A DNA stretch of 64,000 bases from Salarchaeum sp036418315 (GCF_036418315.1 NZ_JAZHPG010000024.1:124001-188000), one strand, 5' to 3'. Positions 14,383 to 23,896 are shown, counted from the stretch's first letter. The notes: generated by a model from the letters alone, not told the origin. Program-made: numbers and translations.

Positions 14383-16767
14383 ATGAGCGACGATCTCCGG
14401 GTGCTCGTCGTGGACGACGACGAGGCGTTCCTGTCGGTGACCGTGGAGTTCCTGGAGCGGAGTGGCGTGGACGTGGTGGCGGAGACGAGCGCGAGCGCTG
14501 CGCTCGACCGGCTCGGGGAGGGGTTTTCGTGCGTGGTGAGTGATTACGAGATGCCGGAGGTGGACGGCCTCGAACTCCTGAAGGAAGTGCGTGCGGAGCG
14601 TCCGGAGTTGCCGTTCGTGCTGTTGACGGGGGCGGGGAGCGAGGACGTGGCGAGCGAAGCCATCAGTCTCGGCGCGACGGACTACGTGCAGAAGCGCCCC
14701 GGACGGGGGCAGTTCGACATCCTCGTGAACACGGTGGTGAACGCGGCGGAGGCGTACGAGACGCAGCGGGAGTTGGCGGCGAGCCGGGCGTTCGTGGAGG
14801 ACGCGGTGGAGGCGGTGCGGGACGTGTTCTTCGTCGCGGACCGCTCGGGGACGGTGACGCACTGGAACTCCCGACTGGAGGACGTGATGGGCGTCTCCGA
14901 CCCGGGCGAGGTGGACCCGGAGTCGTTCGTCGCGCCGGACGACCGGGCGGCCGCGGCGGAGGCGTTCGAGATGGCGATAGCGGAGGGGAGTGCGCGCGTC
15001 GACGCGACGGTGCGGGCGAAAAACGGCGAGGTGCCGTACGAGTTCACGTTCTCCCGCATCACGGACGACGACGGCCGGGTGACGCACGTCGCGGGCGTCG
15101 GGCGGGACGTGAGCGAGCGCGTGGCGCGCGAGCAAGCGGTGGCGACGCTGCACGAGACGACGCGCGCGCTCATCGCGGCGGAGACGCCGATGGACGTGTT
15201 CGAGCACGCGGTCGCGGCGGCGGACAGTCTGCTCGGGCTGTCCCGGACGGCGTTCTATCGGTGGGACGCCGACGAGCGCGCGCTCGTCGCGGCGGCCGGT
15301 GATGGGTCGACCGACGACCTGCCCGTGCTGGGGGACGACTCCCCGGTGTGGGCGGCGTTCGTCGCGGAGGAGACGCACACCGTGGCGGCCGCGGACGTGT
15401 TCGACGGACCCGAGACGCTGGTGGTGTCCGTCGGGTCGCACGGCGTGCTCGTCGCGGGCTCGGACGCGGACGGCTTCGACGACGGGGACGTGACGGTGCT
15501 GGAGGTGCTCGCGGCGAACACGGCGGCCGCGCTCGACCGGCACGACCGGGAGGCCGCGCTGCGCGAGCAGGAGCGCGAGCTCGCGGCGAAAACCGAACGA
15601 TTGGAGGAAGTGAATCGCACGAACACGCTGGTGCGGCGGACACAGGCTGGACTCCTGGGGGCGTCGAGCCGGGAGGACGTGGAGCAGTCGGTGTGCGAGT
15701 CGCTGACGGCGGACGACGAGTACGTGTTCGCGTGGACGGGCACCCTGGAGGACGGCGAGGTGTCGCCGCGGGCGTGGGCGGGCGCGGGCGAGTCGATACT
15801 GGACGCGCTCGCGGTGGAGGACGCGACGGCGTCGCCGGCGTGGCGCGCGGTCGAGCGCGACGAACCGGTGGTCGTATCCGAGCTGGTGGCGGCGGCGGGC
15901 GGCGGGTGGCGGCGGCGCGCGCTCGCGGCGGGCGCGGCGTCCGCGGCGGCGTTCCCGCTGTCGTTCGGCGGCGGGTCGTACGGCGTGCTCGTCGTGTACG
16001 GCCGGCGCGCGAACCAGTTCGGTCGCGAGGAGCGCGAGATACTGGGCGAGCTGGCGGCGACGGTTGCGAGCGCGATAAACGCGGCCGAACGCAAGGAAGC
16101 CCTCGTCACGGGTGGGGACGTGGAGGTGGCGTTCCGGGTGCCGGACGCGACGGGGCCGGTGTCCGCGATGGCGCGGCGGACGGGCGCGACGTTCGACCTG
16201 GAGGAGGTCGTGTCGAAGGACGACGGGTCGTGGCTCGTGTACGTCGCGGCGGCCGATGTCGACCCCGCGGCGGTGTCGGCGGCGGCGGACGCGCTCGTGT
16301 CCGTGGAGTCGGCGGACGTGTTCGACGCGGACCGCGAGCGCGCGCTCGTCGGCCTGGTGGTGTCGGAGTTCCCGGCGGTGGACGTGCTGGCGGCGCACGG
16401 CGCGTCCGTGCAGTCGCTCGCGGCGACCCCCCAGGAACTGGAGGTGGCGGTGACGGTGCCGCGGACGCGGTCCGTGCGAGAGCTGGTGGCCGCGTGCGAG
16501 GAACGCCTGCCGGGCATCGAACTGGTGCGGCGCTCCCAGCGAGCGTCCCAGCCGACGGTGCTCGTGGAGGCGTTAACGGAGAAACAGCGAACCGCGCTTA
16601 AAACGGCGTACGAGCACGGGTTCTTCTCGTGGCCGCGCGAGCACACGGGCGAGGAGGTCGCGGACGCGATGGGCGTGAGCGCGCCGACGTTCCACCAGCA
16701 CCTCCGGAAAGCGCTCGGCACGGTGTTCGCGGAGGCGTTCGGCGAGCACGCCGACCTAAACGATTAG
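14383..16767 (+). CDS. Bacterio-opsin-activator-like regulator: receiver-PAS-GAF-GAF-HTH_10
   Basis: 794 residues. Receiver domain ~1-120 with DDD at 11-13, phosphoacceptor Asp54 in VVSDYEMP and Lys near 107; PAS ~135-255 (VFFVADRSGTVTHWNSRLED); GAF ~265-395; a second GAF-like domain ~425-570; a bat-type associated domain ~585-720; C-terminal HTH_10 (LTEKQRTALKTAYEHGFFSW, then MGVSAPTFHQHLRKAL). Family members sense redox, light or signals and activate target operons. A receiver fused to a DNA-binding output suggests regulation by an unlinked histidine kinase. Monocistronic. Confidence 0.9.
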   Translation: MSDDLRVLVVDDDEAFLSVTVEFLERSGVDVVAETSASAALDRLGEGFSCVVSDYEMPEVDGLELLKEVRAERPELPFVLLTGAGSEDVASEAISLGATDYVQKRPGRGQFDILVNTVVNAAEAYETQRELAASRAFVEDAVEAVRDVFFVADRSGTVTHWNSRLEDVMGVSDPGEVDPESFVAPDDRAAAAEAFEMAIAEGSARVDATVRAKNGEVPYEFTFSRITDDDGRVTHVAGVGRDVSERVAREQAVATLHETTRALIAAETPMDVFEHAVAAADSLLGLSRTAFYRWDADERALVAAAGDGSTDDLPVLGDDSPVWAAFVAEETHTVAAADVFDGPETLVVSVGSHGVLVAGSDADGFDDGDVTVLEVLAANTAAALDRHDREAALREQERELAAKTERLEEVNRTNTLVRRTQAGLLGASSREDVEQSVCESLTADDEYVFAWTGTLEDGEVSPRAWAGAGESILDALAVEDATASPAWRAVERDEPVVVSELVAAAGGGWRRRALAAGAASAAAFPLSFGGGSYGVLVVYGRRANQFGREEREILGELAATVASAINAAERKEALVTGGDVEVAFRVPDATGPVSAMARRTGATFDLEEVVSKDDGSWLVYVAAADVDPAAVSAAADALVSVESADVFDADRERALVGLVVSEFPAVDVLAAHGASVQSLAATPQELEVAVTVPRTRSVRELVAACEERLPGIELVRRSQRASQPTVLVEALTEKQRTALKTAYEHGFFSWPREHTGEEVADAMGVSAPTFHQHLRKALGTVFAEAFGEHADLND

Positions 16768-16848
16768 GGTCAGGGGCGGTCGCGTTCGATATGGTTCGGC
16801 AGTAACACTTGGCCGAGCCGTGAGAGATGTTCAGGCGAGCGACGACCA

Positions 16849-17508
16849 ATGACCCTGAATCAGTCCGCGCGGAACGCACGCGCCACGCCGACACCCGAAC
16901 AGCGGCCGGCCGACGACGCCGCAGTCCTGTTCGAGTCGGTCAAGCAAGCGCTCCATGCGGAGGCGCTCGCGTCCCCACCGGAGGGCCGCCATCTCGCGCA
17001 GTGGATTCGGGGAGAACTCCGCCAAGCACTCGGGAACGTTTCCGTGACCGTGCAGAACGGAAGCGGGGACTGCGACCTGCTCATAGAGAACACCATCGGC
17101 GTCGAACTCGTTGACGGCCTCGCCGCGTACGGCCACGCGGGCATCCACCGCCACCTCGAAACCGTCGGCCGCGACTGCGACTACCTCATCGTGTTCGTGC
17201 ACGAACTCCCGAGCGACGCCCGGGACGCGTGGTGGATGGTGAAACGACGCTGCACGCCCCACGGCCTCGGCGTCACGGACATCGCGTTCGTCAAACCCGA
17301 CGCCGGAGAGACAACGGCGACACAGCGCTCCCCGCTGACAGCGTGGCTCCTCCTCGCGCCCGCGCTGGTGTTCATCACCGCCTACCTCGCGGTGGGGCTG
17401 GCGAAGGCCGCGCACATCGCGAGCCATCCGATGTTGACGCTCATCGTCCCGGCTATCGGCGCAGTCTGCTTCCTCGCACTCGTTCTGAAGTGCTTTGGCG
17501 ACACCTAG
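16849..17508 (+). CDS. Unknown protein with nuclease-like domain and two C-terminal membrane helices
   Basis: 219 residues. The middle (residues ~45-120) has a strand/helix pattern reminiscent of restriction-endonuclease-like folds: SGDCDLLIENTIGVELVDGL (Asp-x-Asp then Glu) and DCDYLIVFVHEL. The catalytic Lys usually found after the Glu is replaced by Val, so it may be inactive or a different fold. Two hydrophobic helices (LLLAPALVFITAYLAVGL and LIVPAIGAVCFLALVL) end the protein, placing the soluble part in the cytoplasm. Its stop overlaps that of the convergent response regulator by four bases. Confidence 0.6.
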   Translation: MTLNQSARNARATPTPEQRPADDAAVLFESVKQALHAEALASPPEGRHLAQWIRGELRQALGNVSVTVQNGSGDCDLLIENTIGVELVDGLAAYGHAGIHRHLETVGRDCDYLIVFVHELPSDARDAWWMVKRRCTPHGLGVTDIAFVKPDAGETTATQRSPLTAWLLLAPALVFITAYLAVGLAKAAHIASHPMLTLIVPAIGAVCFLALVLKCFGDT

Positions 17509-18077
17509 GCGAGGTCGCGGAACAGCACGCGAACCGCGTTCGGATCCGTCGTCCCCGCAGTCGGCCCCACCCGTTCCTGAAGGGCTTCGAACTCCCCGCA
17601 GAGCGCGGCGTACCGCTCGTCGCTCGCGAGTTCGGCCGGTGATTTCGCGGCCTCCAGGGACGCCTTCGCCGCGGCCGTCTGATAGTACGCACGGACGTCC
17701 CCCGGGTAGTCGTGGAGGTCGACAAGCCGCTCGACGGTTTCGACGAGCACGTCACGCTCGACCGGCTTCACGAGGTAGTCGTCGAACCCCAGCGAAACCA
17801 CGTCGGTGTCGGGTTCCACGCCCGTAACCATCGCGACACGACAGGGGAGGTCGCGCTCGTCGATCATCGCGAGCAGGTCGTCACCCGAACCGTCCGGAAG
17901 CCGGCGGTCGAGCAACACGACAGCCACCGTGTCATCGATAATATCGCGGGCCGCAGCGAGCGTGTCGGCCGTCCGAACGTCGTACGTGTCGGCGAGCCAG
18001 GCCGTGTAGAGGTCGCGGACGGAGTGCTCGTCCTCGACAACGGCGACGGTATTTCGGGACACGCGATACCCGAACAT
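17505..18077 (-). CDS. HalX-domain response regulator
   Basis: 190 residues. Receiver domain ~9-120: acidic pair VVEDEH (14-17), phosphoacceptor Asp57 in VLLDRRLP, Thr/Ser near 85 (VTGVEP) and Lys in YLVKPVERD. The C-terminal ~65 residues (AYYQTAAAKASLEAAKSPAE, then ERYAALCGEFEALQERVG) are the HalX domain found in haloarchaeal response regulators. No DNA-binding domain is present, so output is through protein contacts or an unknown route. No histidine kinase gene is adjacent. Confidence 0.9.
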   Translation of the reverse strand: MFGYRVSRNTVAVVEDEHSVRDLYTAWLADTYDVRTADTLAAARDIIDDTVAVVLLDRRLPDGSGDDLLAMIDERDLPCRVAMVTGVEPDTDVVSLGFDDYLVKPVERDVLVETVERLVDLHDYPGDVRAYYQTAAAKASLEAAKSPAELASDERYAALCGEFEALQERVGPTAGTTDPNAVRVLFRDLA

Positions 18078-18205
18078 ACCGGCGAGACTGATAAAAGCCT
18101 TCTACCAAATATCGTAAAACGACCGACGAAACGCCCAATACACACGGTTCTGGGCCGCGTGCATGGATCCGTCGCAGCCGCTCTGTGGCAATGAATACTG
18201 AAAAG

Positions 18206-18276
18206 TGGGCCCGCCGAGATTCGAACTCGGGTCCGACGCACCCCATGCGCCGAGGATACCGCTACCCCACGGCCCC
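18206..18276 (-). tRNA. tRNA-Pro (anticodon GGG)
   Basis: 71 bases folding as a cloverleaf: acceptor GGGGCCG/CGGGCCC (one G-G mismatch at 4-69), T8, D-arm around AGCGGTA, anticodon stem GGCGC/GCGTC with loop ATGGGGT giving anticodon GGG at 18244-18242, T-arm CCGAG-TTCGAAT-CTCGG. Discriminator A at 18206. No encoded CCA. A TATA-like cccttaaccc (18301-18310, minus strand) sits 25-34 bases upstream. Confidence 0.93.
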
Positions 18277-18328
18277 ACACGTGTTTCGAGGGGTGGCCGG
18301 GGGTTAAGGGCTTCGTTTCGCGCGCCAC

Positions 18329-19195
18329 CTAGACGAGAACGCGTTCGAGCGTGACGGCCTCGCCGGAATCGGCGTCGATGTCGCTTGTGGCGCGGCCGAG
18401 GCAGACGGCGGACCCGTTCGGGGTGCAGCAGGCGACGAGCGCGCCGGGGTCAGGGTCGTCGTGGTCGATGACGCCGGGCGCGTAAACGGGCGCACCGTTC
18501 GCGACTTCGCGCGCGGCCGAGGGCGCAATGGTGACGTGGGGGAGGTGGACGAGCGCGTTTTCGGCGGGCTGGACGACACCGCGAATCCAGTCCTCGGTGC
18601 CGCGGTCGCGCCACTCCGCGAGCGCGTCCACGTACTCGTGCATCGTCACGAGGTCCGTGTCGTCGAACGGGCCAGTGGACGTGCGGCGGAGGTGGCCCAT
18701 GTGGCCGCCCGTCCCGAGCGCCAGCCCGATGTCGTGGCAGAGCTTCCTGACGTACGTTCCGCTCTCGCACTCGATGCGGAGGAGCGCTTGGCGTTCCTGA
18801 ACGTCCAGCACGTCGAGCGCGTAGACTTCGCGGACGCGAAGCCTGCGCGCGACCGCCGACTTCCGCGGGGGTTTCTGGTAGAGCGGTCCCTCGAACTCAG
18901 CGACCACGTCGCGGAGGTCGGCCGGTGCGTCGTCGTGCAGTTCGAGCACGGCGACGTACTCCTTCGACCCCTCGAGGAGGGCGGGTGCGAGCCGGGGCGC
19001 AGCCCCCGTGAGTACGGGGAGGCAGCCCGTGACCTTCGGGTCGAGCGTGCCCGCGTGCGCGGCTTTCTCCACGCCTGCGAAGTCCCGCACCCACGCCGAC
19101 ACCTCGTGCGCGGACGGCCCCGGCGGCTTGTCGAGGTTCACAACCCCGAATTCGAGCAGGCTCTCGACCGACCGGTCCGTTGGTGGTGCGCGCAT
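18329..19195 (-). CDS. truB: tRNA/rRNA pseudouridine synthase, TruB/Cbf5 family
   Basis: 288 residues from the ATG at 19195. The catalytic Asp lies in KAAHAGTLDPKVTGCLPVL (near 49), preceded by the VVNLDKPPGPSAHEVSAW motif. A C-terminal PUA domain (~215-288) starts around VHLPHVTIAPSAAREVANGA. The archaeal protein works both in H/ACA guide complexes (with Nop10, Gar1, L7Ae) and on tRNA U55. The ATG shares one base with the cmk stop (TGATG), so it is translationally coupled at the end of the adk-DUF106-cmk-truB operon. Confidence 0.93.
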   Translation of the reverse strand: MRAPPTDRSVESLLEFGVVNLDKPPGPSAHEVSAWVRDFAGVEKAAHAGTLDPKVTGCLPVLTGAAPRLAPALLEGSKEYVAVLELHDDAPADLRDVVAEFEGPLYQKPPRKSAVARRLRVREVYALDVLDVQERQALLRIECESGTYVRKLCHDIGLALGTGGHMGHLRRTSTGPFDDTDLVTMHEYVDALAEWRDRGTEDWIRGVVQPAENALVHLPHVTIAPSAAREVANGAPVYAPGVIDHDDPDPGALVACCTPNGSAVCLGRATSDIDADSGEAVTLERVLV

Positions 19196-19773
19196 CAGAA
19201 CTCGTACGTGACGCCATCCACGGGTGTCGACCCCTCGTCCAGGTCGGGATTGTAGCCCTCGGCGGCCGCGAGCAGGAGGTCGAGCGTCGCGTCCTCCCCC
19301 CAGCGCGCCGTGTTCACGGCGAGGTCGTAGATGGAGTGGTCCTCGAAGTCGATACCGTAGTACTCGCGGTAGCGCGCGGTCTCCGACGCCTCGCGCTCCT
19401 CCGTCTCCGCGAGCGCGTCGCTCACGGGCTTGTCCTCGCGCTCCGCGATGCGCTCCGCGCGAATTTCGAGCGGCGCGTCCAGCCAAAACTTCAGGTCGGC
19501 GTACTCGCCCGCCATCCAGCCCGACAACCGGGATTCGAGCACGAGGTCGTCGTGCGTTCGCGCCGTCTCCCGCAACTGCTGGTCGAGGTCGCGGTCGATC
19601 TGGTCGTCCGACTCCGCGAGTTCGTTGAACTCCGCGAGGGAGAGCCCGCGCTCGTCCGCGAGCGCCCGGAAGATATCGCCGCCGGAGACGTGCTCGTAGT
19701 CCAGTGCGTCCGCCAGCCCGGCGGCGTTCGTGGACTTCCCGCCCCCCGGCGGGCCCGAGATAGTAATCAACAT
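19195..19773 (-). CDS. cmk: (d)CMP kinase
   Basis: 192 residues starting MLITISGPPGGGKSTNAAGL, a Walker A loop at 7-15. It phosphorylates CMP/dCMP to the diphosphates. The archaeal-type cytidylate kinase features YEHVSGGDIFRALADERG and VLESRLSGWMAGE are present. The ATG at 19773 is used because the P-loop begins at once after it. In the usual archaeal arrangement it lies between the DUF106 gene and truB, as here. Confidence 0.93.
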   Translation of the reverse strand: MLITISGPPGGGKSTNAAGLADALDYEHVSGGDIFRALADERGLSLAEFNELAESDDQIDRDLDQQLRETARTHDDLVLESRLSGWMAGEYADLKFWLDAPLEIRAERIAEREDKPVSDALAETEEREASETARYREYYGIDFEDHSIYDLAVNTARWGEDATLDLLLAAAEGYNPDLDEGSTPVDGVTYEF

Positions 19774-19817
19774 ATCAGTCCTCGGCCCGCGCGAAGTAAA
19801 GAGGTTGTGAACCGCCG

Positions 19818-20705
19818 TCAGGCCGTGTCCGGACCAGTCTGGACGTTGAGCGCCTTCCGGAGGATTTGGCCGATACTCATCGTGCAGAAGAAGTACCAGA
19901 CGATCCACGCCGGGAAGAACCCGGCGACGCCGTCCAGGAGTTCGAGCTTGCCGAACATCGGGAGGACGAGATATCCCTCACCGCCGTCGACGTGGCCCGC
20001 GAGCAGCATCCAGTACATCCAGAGGAACACTGGGATGGTGATGAGCATAATCCAGACCATCGGCCGGAACTGCTGCTTGAACATCCCGAGCTGGTCGCCC
20101 ATGAGATCCATCTGTTCCTCCCGGAGCTGTTCGAGGCGCTCGTCGTTGTCGTTCGCGCGCGCCTCCTTCTGGGCGTCCTGAATCTCCTGCATGCGCTCCT
20201 GGTGTTCGCCCATCCCGGACATGTCCATGAGGTTGTCCTGGAGGATGGTGGAGTAGAGACCGGTGAGGGTCGCGAGCACGAGGATGACGAGGTAGAACGG
20301 CAACATCGCGTCGAGCGGCCCGAGAAGCACGTCGAGCGCACCGCCGACGGTGTTCCGAACGCTGTTGATGGAGTAGCCGGCCATCATCGCGACGGCACCG
20401 ACGGCCGCCATCTTATCCCACTGCGACCAACTGGACTCCTCGTCGTCTTCGACTTCGACGTCCTCGGAGAGCGCCTCACGGATTTCGTCCGTGTCAGCGA
20501 GCCGGAACCCGTCGGCGGCGTCCTCCAGCACGCCTTTCTCGATGAGGCGACCCCACTGCCCGGTCGTCACGTCCTCCTTCACGTTCCGCCACTTCAGAAC
20601 GTCCTCGTCGCCCTCCTCCTGCTGGTCGAGGAGGCGCTCGAGGGCGTCCGCCAGTTCGGGGTCCTCGCGGACGAGCGACCGGACTGTCTGTTCGGTTCGA
20701 GCCAT
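19818..20705 (-). CDS. DUF106 membrane protein (Oxa1/YidC/EMC3 superfamily)
   Basis: 295 residues. The first ~90 are an acidic soluble region (LVREDPELADALERLLDQQE), followed by three or four membrane helices: ~100-115, ~125-155 (LPFYLVILVLATLTGLYST), ~215-235 (MVWIMLITIPVFLWMYWML) and ~265-280, with a polar coiled-coil loop (EIQDAQKEARANDNDERLEQ) between helices. This is the archaeal YidC-like fold, a membrane protein insertase candidate. It sits in the conserved secY-adk-DUF106-cmk neighbourhood, consistent with membrane protein biogenesis. The extra N-terminal domain is longer than in the minimal family. Confidence 0.88.
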   Translation of the reverse strand: MARTEQTVRSLVREDPELADALERLLDQQEEGDEDVLKWRNVKEDVTTGQWGRLIEKGVLEDAADGFRLADTDEIREALSEDVEVEDDEESSWSQWDKMAAVGAVAMMAGYSINSVRNTVGGALDVLLGPLDAMLPFYLVILVLATLTGLYSTILQDNLMDMSGMGEHQERMQEIQDAQKEARANDNDERLEQLREEQMDLMGDQLGMFKQQFRPMVWIMLITIPVFLWMYWMLLAGHVDGGEGYLVLPMFGKLELLDGVAGFFPAWIVWYFFCTMSIGQILRKALNVQTGPDTA

Positions 20706-20759
20706 CTACCTAAAGCGTCTGCAGCGGGCGTTCATCAACCTGTCCCTACTCGCTCGCGG

Positions 20760-21404
20760 TTACGCGTCGAGGTGGTCGTCGACGACGTCCTCCACGTCCG
20801 CCCAGACCTCGTCCGGCGTCTGCTCGCCGTCGATTTCGACGAGCAGGCCGGCGTCACGGAAGTAGTCGATGACGGGCTGTGTGTTCTCCTCGTAGACGCT
20901 GATGCGTTCGCGCGCGGTCTCCTCCGTGTCGTCGTCGCGCTGGTAGAGGTCGCCGCCGCATTCGTCACAGACACCCTCCTCCGCGGGCGGGTTGAAGTCG
21001 ACGTGGTAGGTCGCGCCGCACTCCTCGCAGACGCGGCGGCCGGTGAGCCGCCGGACGAGCTCGTCGTCGGCCACGTCGAGGTAGAGCACGACGTCGAGGT
21101 CGGTGATGTCGTCGAGGTACTCGGTCTGGGACTCGTTCCGGGGGTAGCCGTCGAGCACGAAGCCCTCTGCGTCCTCGATAGCCGCCTTCACGATTTCGTT
21201 CACGACGGGGTCCGGAACGAGTTCGCCGGCGTTCATGTACTCCGCGGGCGTGCCGTACTCCGTCTCCATGTGCTTGTTCGCGCGGAGCGCGTCGCCCGTG
21301 GTGATGTGCTCGATGCCGTAGTTCTCCGCGAGTCGACGGCTCTGCGTTCCCTTTCCAGCGCCCGGTGCGCCGAGAATGAGAATCCGTGGGTCGGCGTCGG
21401 TCAT
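20760..21404 (-). CDS. adk: Adenylate kinase
   Basis: 214 residues from the ATG at 21404. P-loop ILGAPGAGKGTQ at 8-19, NMP-binding region ITTGDALRANK, DGYPRN motif, and a long LID that carries four Cys (CEECGATYH... CDECGGDLY) forming a structural zinc site. It interconverts ATP, ADP and AMP. A TATA-like tttatgc (about 21429-21435) lies ~25-30 bases before the ATG, so this gene probably begins the adk-DUF106-cmk-truB unit in this genome, now separated from secY. Confidence 0.95.
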   Translation of the reverse strand: MTDADPRILILGAPGAGKGTQSRRLAENYGIEHITTGDALRANKHMETEYGTPAEYMNAGELVPDPVVNEIVKAAIEDAEGFVLDGYPRNESQTEYLDDITDLDVVLYLDVADDELVRRLTGRRVCEECGATYHVDFNPPAEEGVCDECGGDLYQRDDDTEETARERISVYEENTQPVIDYFRDAGLLVEIDGEQTPDEVWADVEDVVDDHLDA

Positions 21405-21451
21405 ACGTTCGAGTGCCCGCGGCACGGGCATAAAGCGGTCGATTGCGGAAG

Positions 21452-23830
21452 CTATTCCCAGCGCAGCCAGCGGCGGACGCGGGACGTGATACCGAGATTC
21501 CGCTTCGCCATCACCACCGTGGACTCAGCGCGGCGGCCGACTTCCTCGGGAATCGCGCCGAACACGAGCTGCTGGAGCAGTCCCTCGCGGGTCGCGCCGA
21601 CGAGCGTGAGGTCGTGGTTCGCGGACTCCTCGACGATGGCGTCCGCCACGTCATCGGCCTCGACTTCCGTCACGGTCACCTCCACGTCGCCGAGCGCGGC
21701 CTTCACGTTGTCGAGCACGTCCGCCCCAACATCGTCGCCGTCAGAGAGAACGCGGAACAGCGTGACGGGCGCGTCCTCCGAGTGCGCGACAGCGCGCGCG
21801 GCCTCGGCGGCGAGTTCGCCGTGCGGGCCGCCCGCTGCGGGGACGAGGATGGAGTCCACGGACCCGTCCGCGTCGGCGCCGATTTTCTCGACGAACACGT
21901 CGCACGGCGCGCCGGTGACGACGGCGTCCACGTTACTCCCGAGCACGGCGTCACGCCGGCGGCCGCGGCCCCGCCAGCCGAGCAGGACGGCGTCCGAGGA
22001 CTGCTGTTCGAGCGTGTTCAGGATGGCCGTCGAGACGTCGTGGCCGATGCGGACGGTGCCGGAGACGGGGACGTTCTCGTCCTCCGCGAACGACATCGCC
22101 TCGTCGATAACCTCGCGCTTCTCGTCGACGAACGCCCGGCCTTCCGCGATGGGCGTCTGCTGGGGGACGGTGACGACGCTCATCACGAGGATTTCGCCGT
22201 CGTTCTCCTGCGCGAGGTCGATGGCGGTCCGCATGAACTGTTCGACGTTCTCCGGGTTCGACACCGGGACGACTACCTGGTACTCGCGGTCCTCGGGCGC
22301 GCGTTCCGTGACGACCGCGGGCGTCTGTGCTTCCATGCGTTCGAGTTCGCGCTCACGGGAGTAGCTGTAGTAGACGCCGACGCCGAGCGCGAACCAGATG
22401 AGCATCGTGACGAGCGCAACGAACCCCTCGGACTCGGGGCCGAGACCCGGCTGGAGGCCGAGCGACGTGAGGAGGAACGGCGCGAGCAACAGCTGGAAGA
22501 CGATGCCGAGAATCGGGAGGACGGGCATGAACGGCACCTCGAAGGGACGTTCGAGGTCGGGGCGGTTCTTCCGCATCGCGATGACCGCGACGTTCACCAT
22601 CGAGAACAGCAGGAGGAACATCACGGACGAGGAGGCTGCGACGGACTCGATGGGGAGTACGATGGCCATCAGGCCGATCATACCGCCGGACGCGAAGATG
22701 GAGAGGTAGGGAGAGCGAGTGTCGTCGTGGATGCGCGCGAGGGGGTCGGGGAGGAGTTTGTCCCGACTCATCGAGAACGCGATGCGGGAGGACGCGTAGA
22801 GCGTCGCGTTCAGCGCGCTCATCGTCGCGGTCAGTCCGGCGACGAGCAGGAGGGGGAGGCCGTAGGGGACGAACTGGCCGGCGGCCTGAATGATGCCGAG
22901 TTCACCCATCTCGCCGAGAAGTTGCCAGGTCGTCCAGTCCGCGGGGGTTCCGGAGACGCCGGCGATTTCGAGGATGTCGGCGGTGATGTCGATGCCGCCG
23001 ATTGCGGCGAACGCGACGAGGATGTAGATGGGGATGACGACGACGATGGAGTAGAAGATGGCTTTCGGGATGTTCGTCCCGGGGTTCTTCACTTCCTCGC
23101 CGGACTGCACGATGATGTCGTAGCCTTCGAACGCGACGTACGTGAATCCCATCGCGGCGAGCACGCCCGTGACGCCGTTCGCGAAGAAACCGCGTTCGCC
23201 GAGGAACTTCGTCGTCCAGGTCGGGTCCTTCACGGTCGCGAGCGAGCCGAACACGACGAACACGCCGAGAATAATGACCTTAATCGTGGTGACGACAATA
23301 CCGATCTGACCGGTCTCCTCCGCACCTCGATAGTTGATGTACGCGAAGAACGCGACGACGAGCGCGGCGAGCGCCTTCGCCAGGACGGAGTGCGTGATGA
23401 CGCCGAACAGCACGAAGTCGTGGTGGAGCGGGCCGAGGATGACGAGGAACTCGACGAAGAAGGAGCCGAACGTGACGGCGTAGAGCGCGCACGCGACGGC
23501 TTGCGCGAACCAGTTCGTCCAGCCGGTGAAGAAGCCCCAGGGGCGGGGGATGGCTTCGGTGACCCAGTTGTACGCGCCGCCCGACCGCGGGAATGCGGCG
23601 CCGAGTTCGGCGTAGCTCATCGCGGTGAAAGAGGCGATAATGCCGTTCAGGAGGAACGCGAGCAGGAGTGCGGGGCCGGCGAGACCGGCGGCGAAGCCGG
23701 TGAGGGCGAACACGCCCGCGCCAATCATCGCGCCGATACCGATGAACGTGATTCCCCAGAGGCCCATGTCCCTGGAGAGTTCGGCCTCGACGTCGGGGGA
23801 GTCGTCGGAGACCTCCGCAGAGTCAGACAT
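21452..23830 (-). CDS. APC-family amino acid transporter with two C-terminal Usp domains
   Basis: 792 residues from the ATG at 23830. Residues ~25-470 hold about 12 membrane helices with the APC signature GLWGITFIGIGAMIGAGVFA. Residues ~500-640 and ~650-790 are two universal-stress-protein-like domains (QVVVPVSNPENVEQFMRTAI; DSILVPAAGGPHGELAAEAA), the second with the degenerate nucleotide motif seen as VGATREGLLQQL. This fusion is common in haloarchaeal cationic amino acid permeases and suggests nucleotide-controlled transport. It is divergent from an Lrp-type regulator that probably controls it. Confidence 0.9.
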   Translation of the reverse strand: MSDSAEVSDDSPDVEAELSRDMGLWGITFIGIGAMIGAGVFALTGFAAGLAGPALLLAFLLNGIIASFTAMSYAELGAAFPRSGGAYNWVTEAIPRPWGFFTGWTNWFAQAVACALYAVTFGSFFVEFLVILGPLHHDFVLFGVITHSVLAKALAALVVAFFAYINYRGAEETGQIGIVVTTIKVIILGVFVVFGSLATVKDPTWTTKFLGERGFFANGVTGVLAAMGFTYVAFEGYDIIVQSGEEVKNPGTNIPKAIFYSIVVVIPIYILVAFAAIGGIDITADILEIAGVSGTPADWTTWQLLGEMGELGIIQAAGQFVPYGLPLLLVAGLTATMSALNATLYASSRIAFSMSRDKLLPDPLARIHDDTRSPYLSIFASGGMIGLMAIVLPIESVAASSSVMFLLLFSMVNVAVIAMRKNRPDLERPFEVPFMPVLPILGIVFQLLLAPFLLTSLGLQPGLGPESEGFVALVTMLIWFALGVGVYYSYSRERELERMEAQTPAVVTERAPEDREYQVVVPVSNPENVEQFMRTAIDLAQENDGEILVMSVVTVPQQTPIAEGRAFVDEKREVIDEAMSFAEDENVPVSGTVRIGHDVSTAILNTLEQQSSDAVLLGWRGRGRRRDAVLGSNVDAVVTGAPCDVFVEKIGADADGSVDSILVPAAGGPHGELAAEAARAVAHSEDAPVTLFRVLSDGDDVGADVLDNVKAALGDVEVTVTEVEADDVADAIVEESANHDLTLVGATREGLLQQLVFGAIPEEVGRRAESTVVMAKRNLGITSRVRRWLRWE

Positions 23831-23896
23831 ACGCCAGACGACGGCCGTCCACGTAAAAAGCGTACTGACTGAAGTCGCGGCCGACGCCGACAGATA

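Noticed and set aside
14356..16398. A 680-codon minus-strand open frame opposite the bat-like regulator
   Set aside because: Arg/His-rich, no domains; the plus-strand gene has a full domain set.
19866..23872. Two plus-strand frames of 832 and 809 codons opposite DUF106, adk and the APC transporter
   Set aside because: Their sequences are Glu/Asp/Arg/His strings with no folds; they cross several real minus-strand genes.
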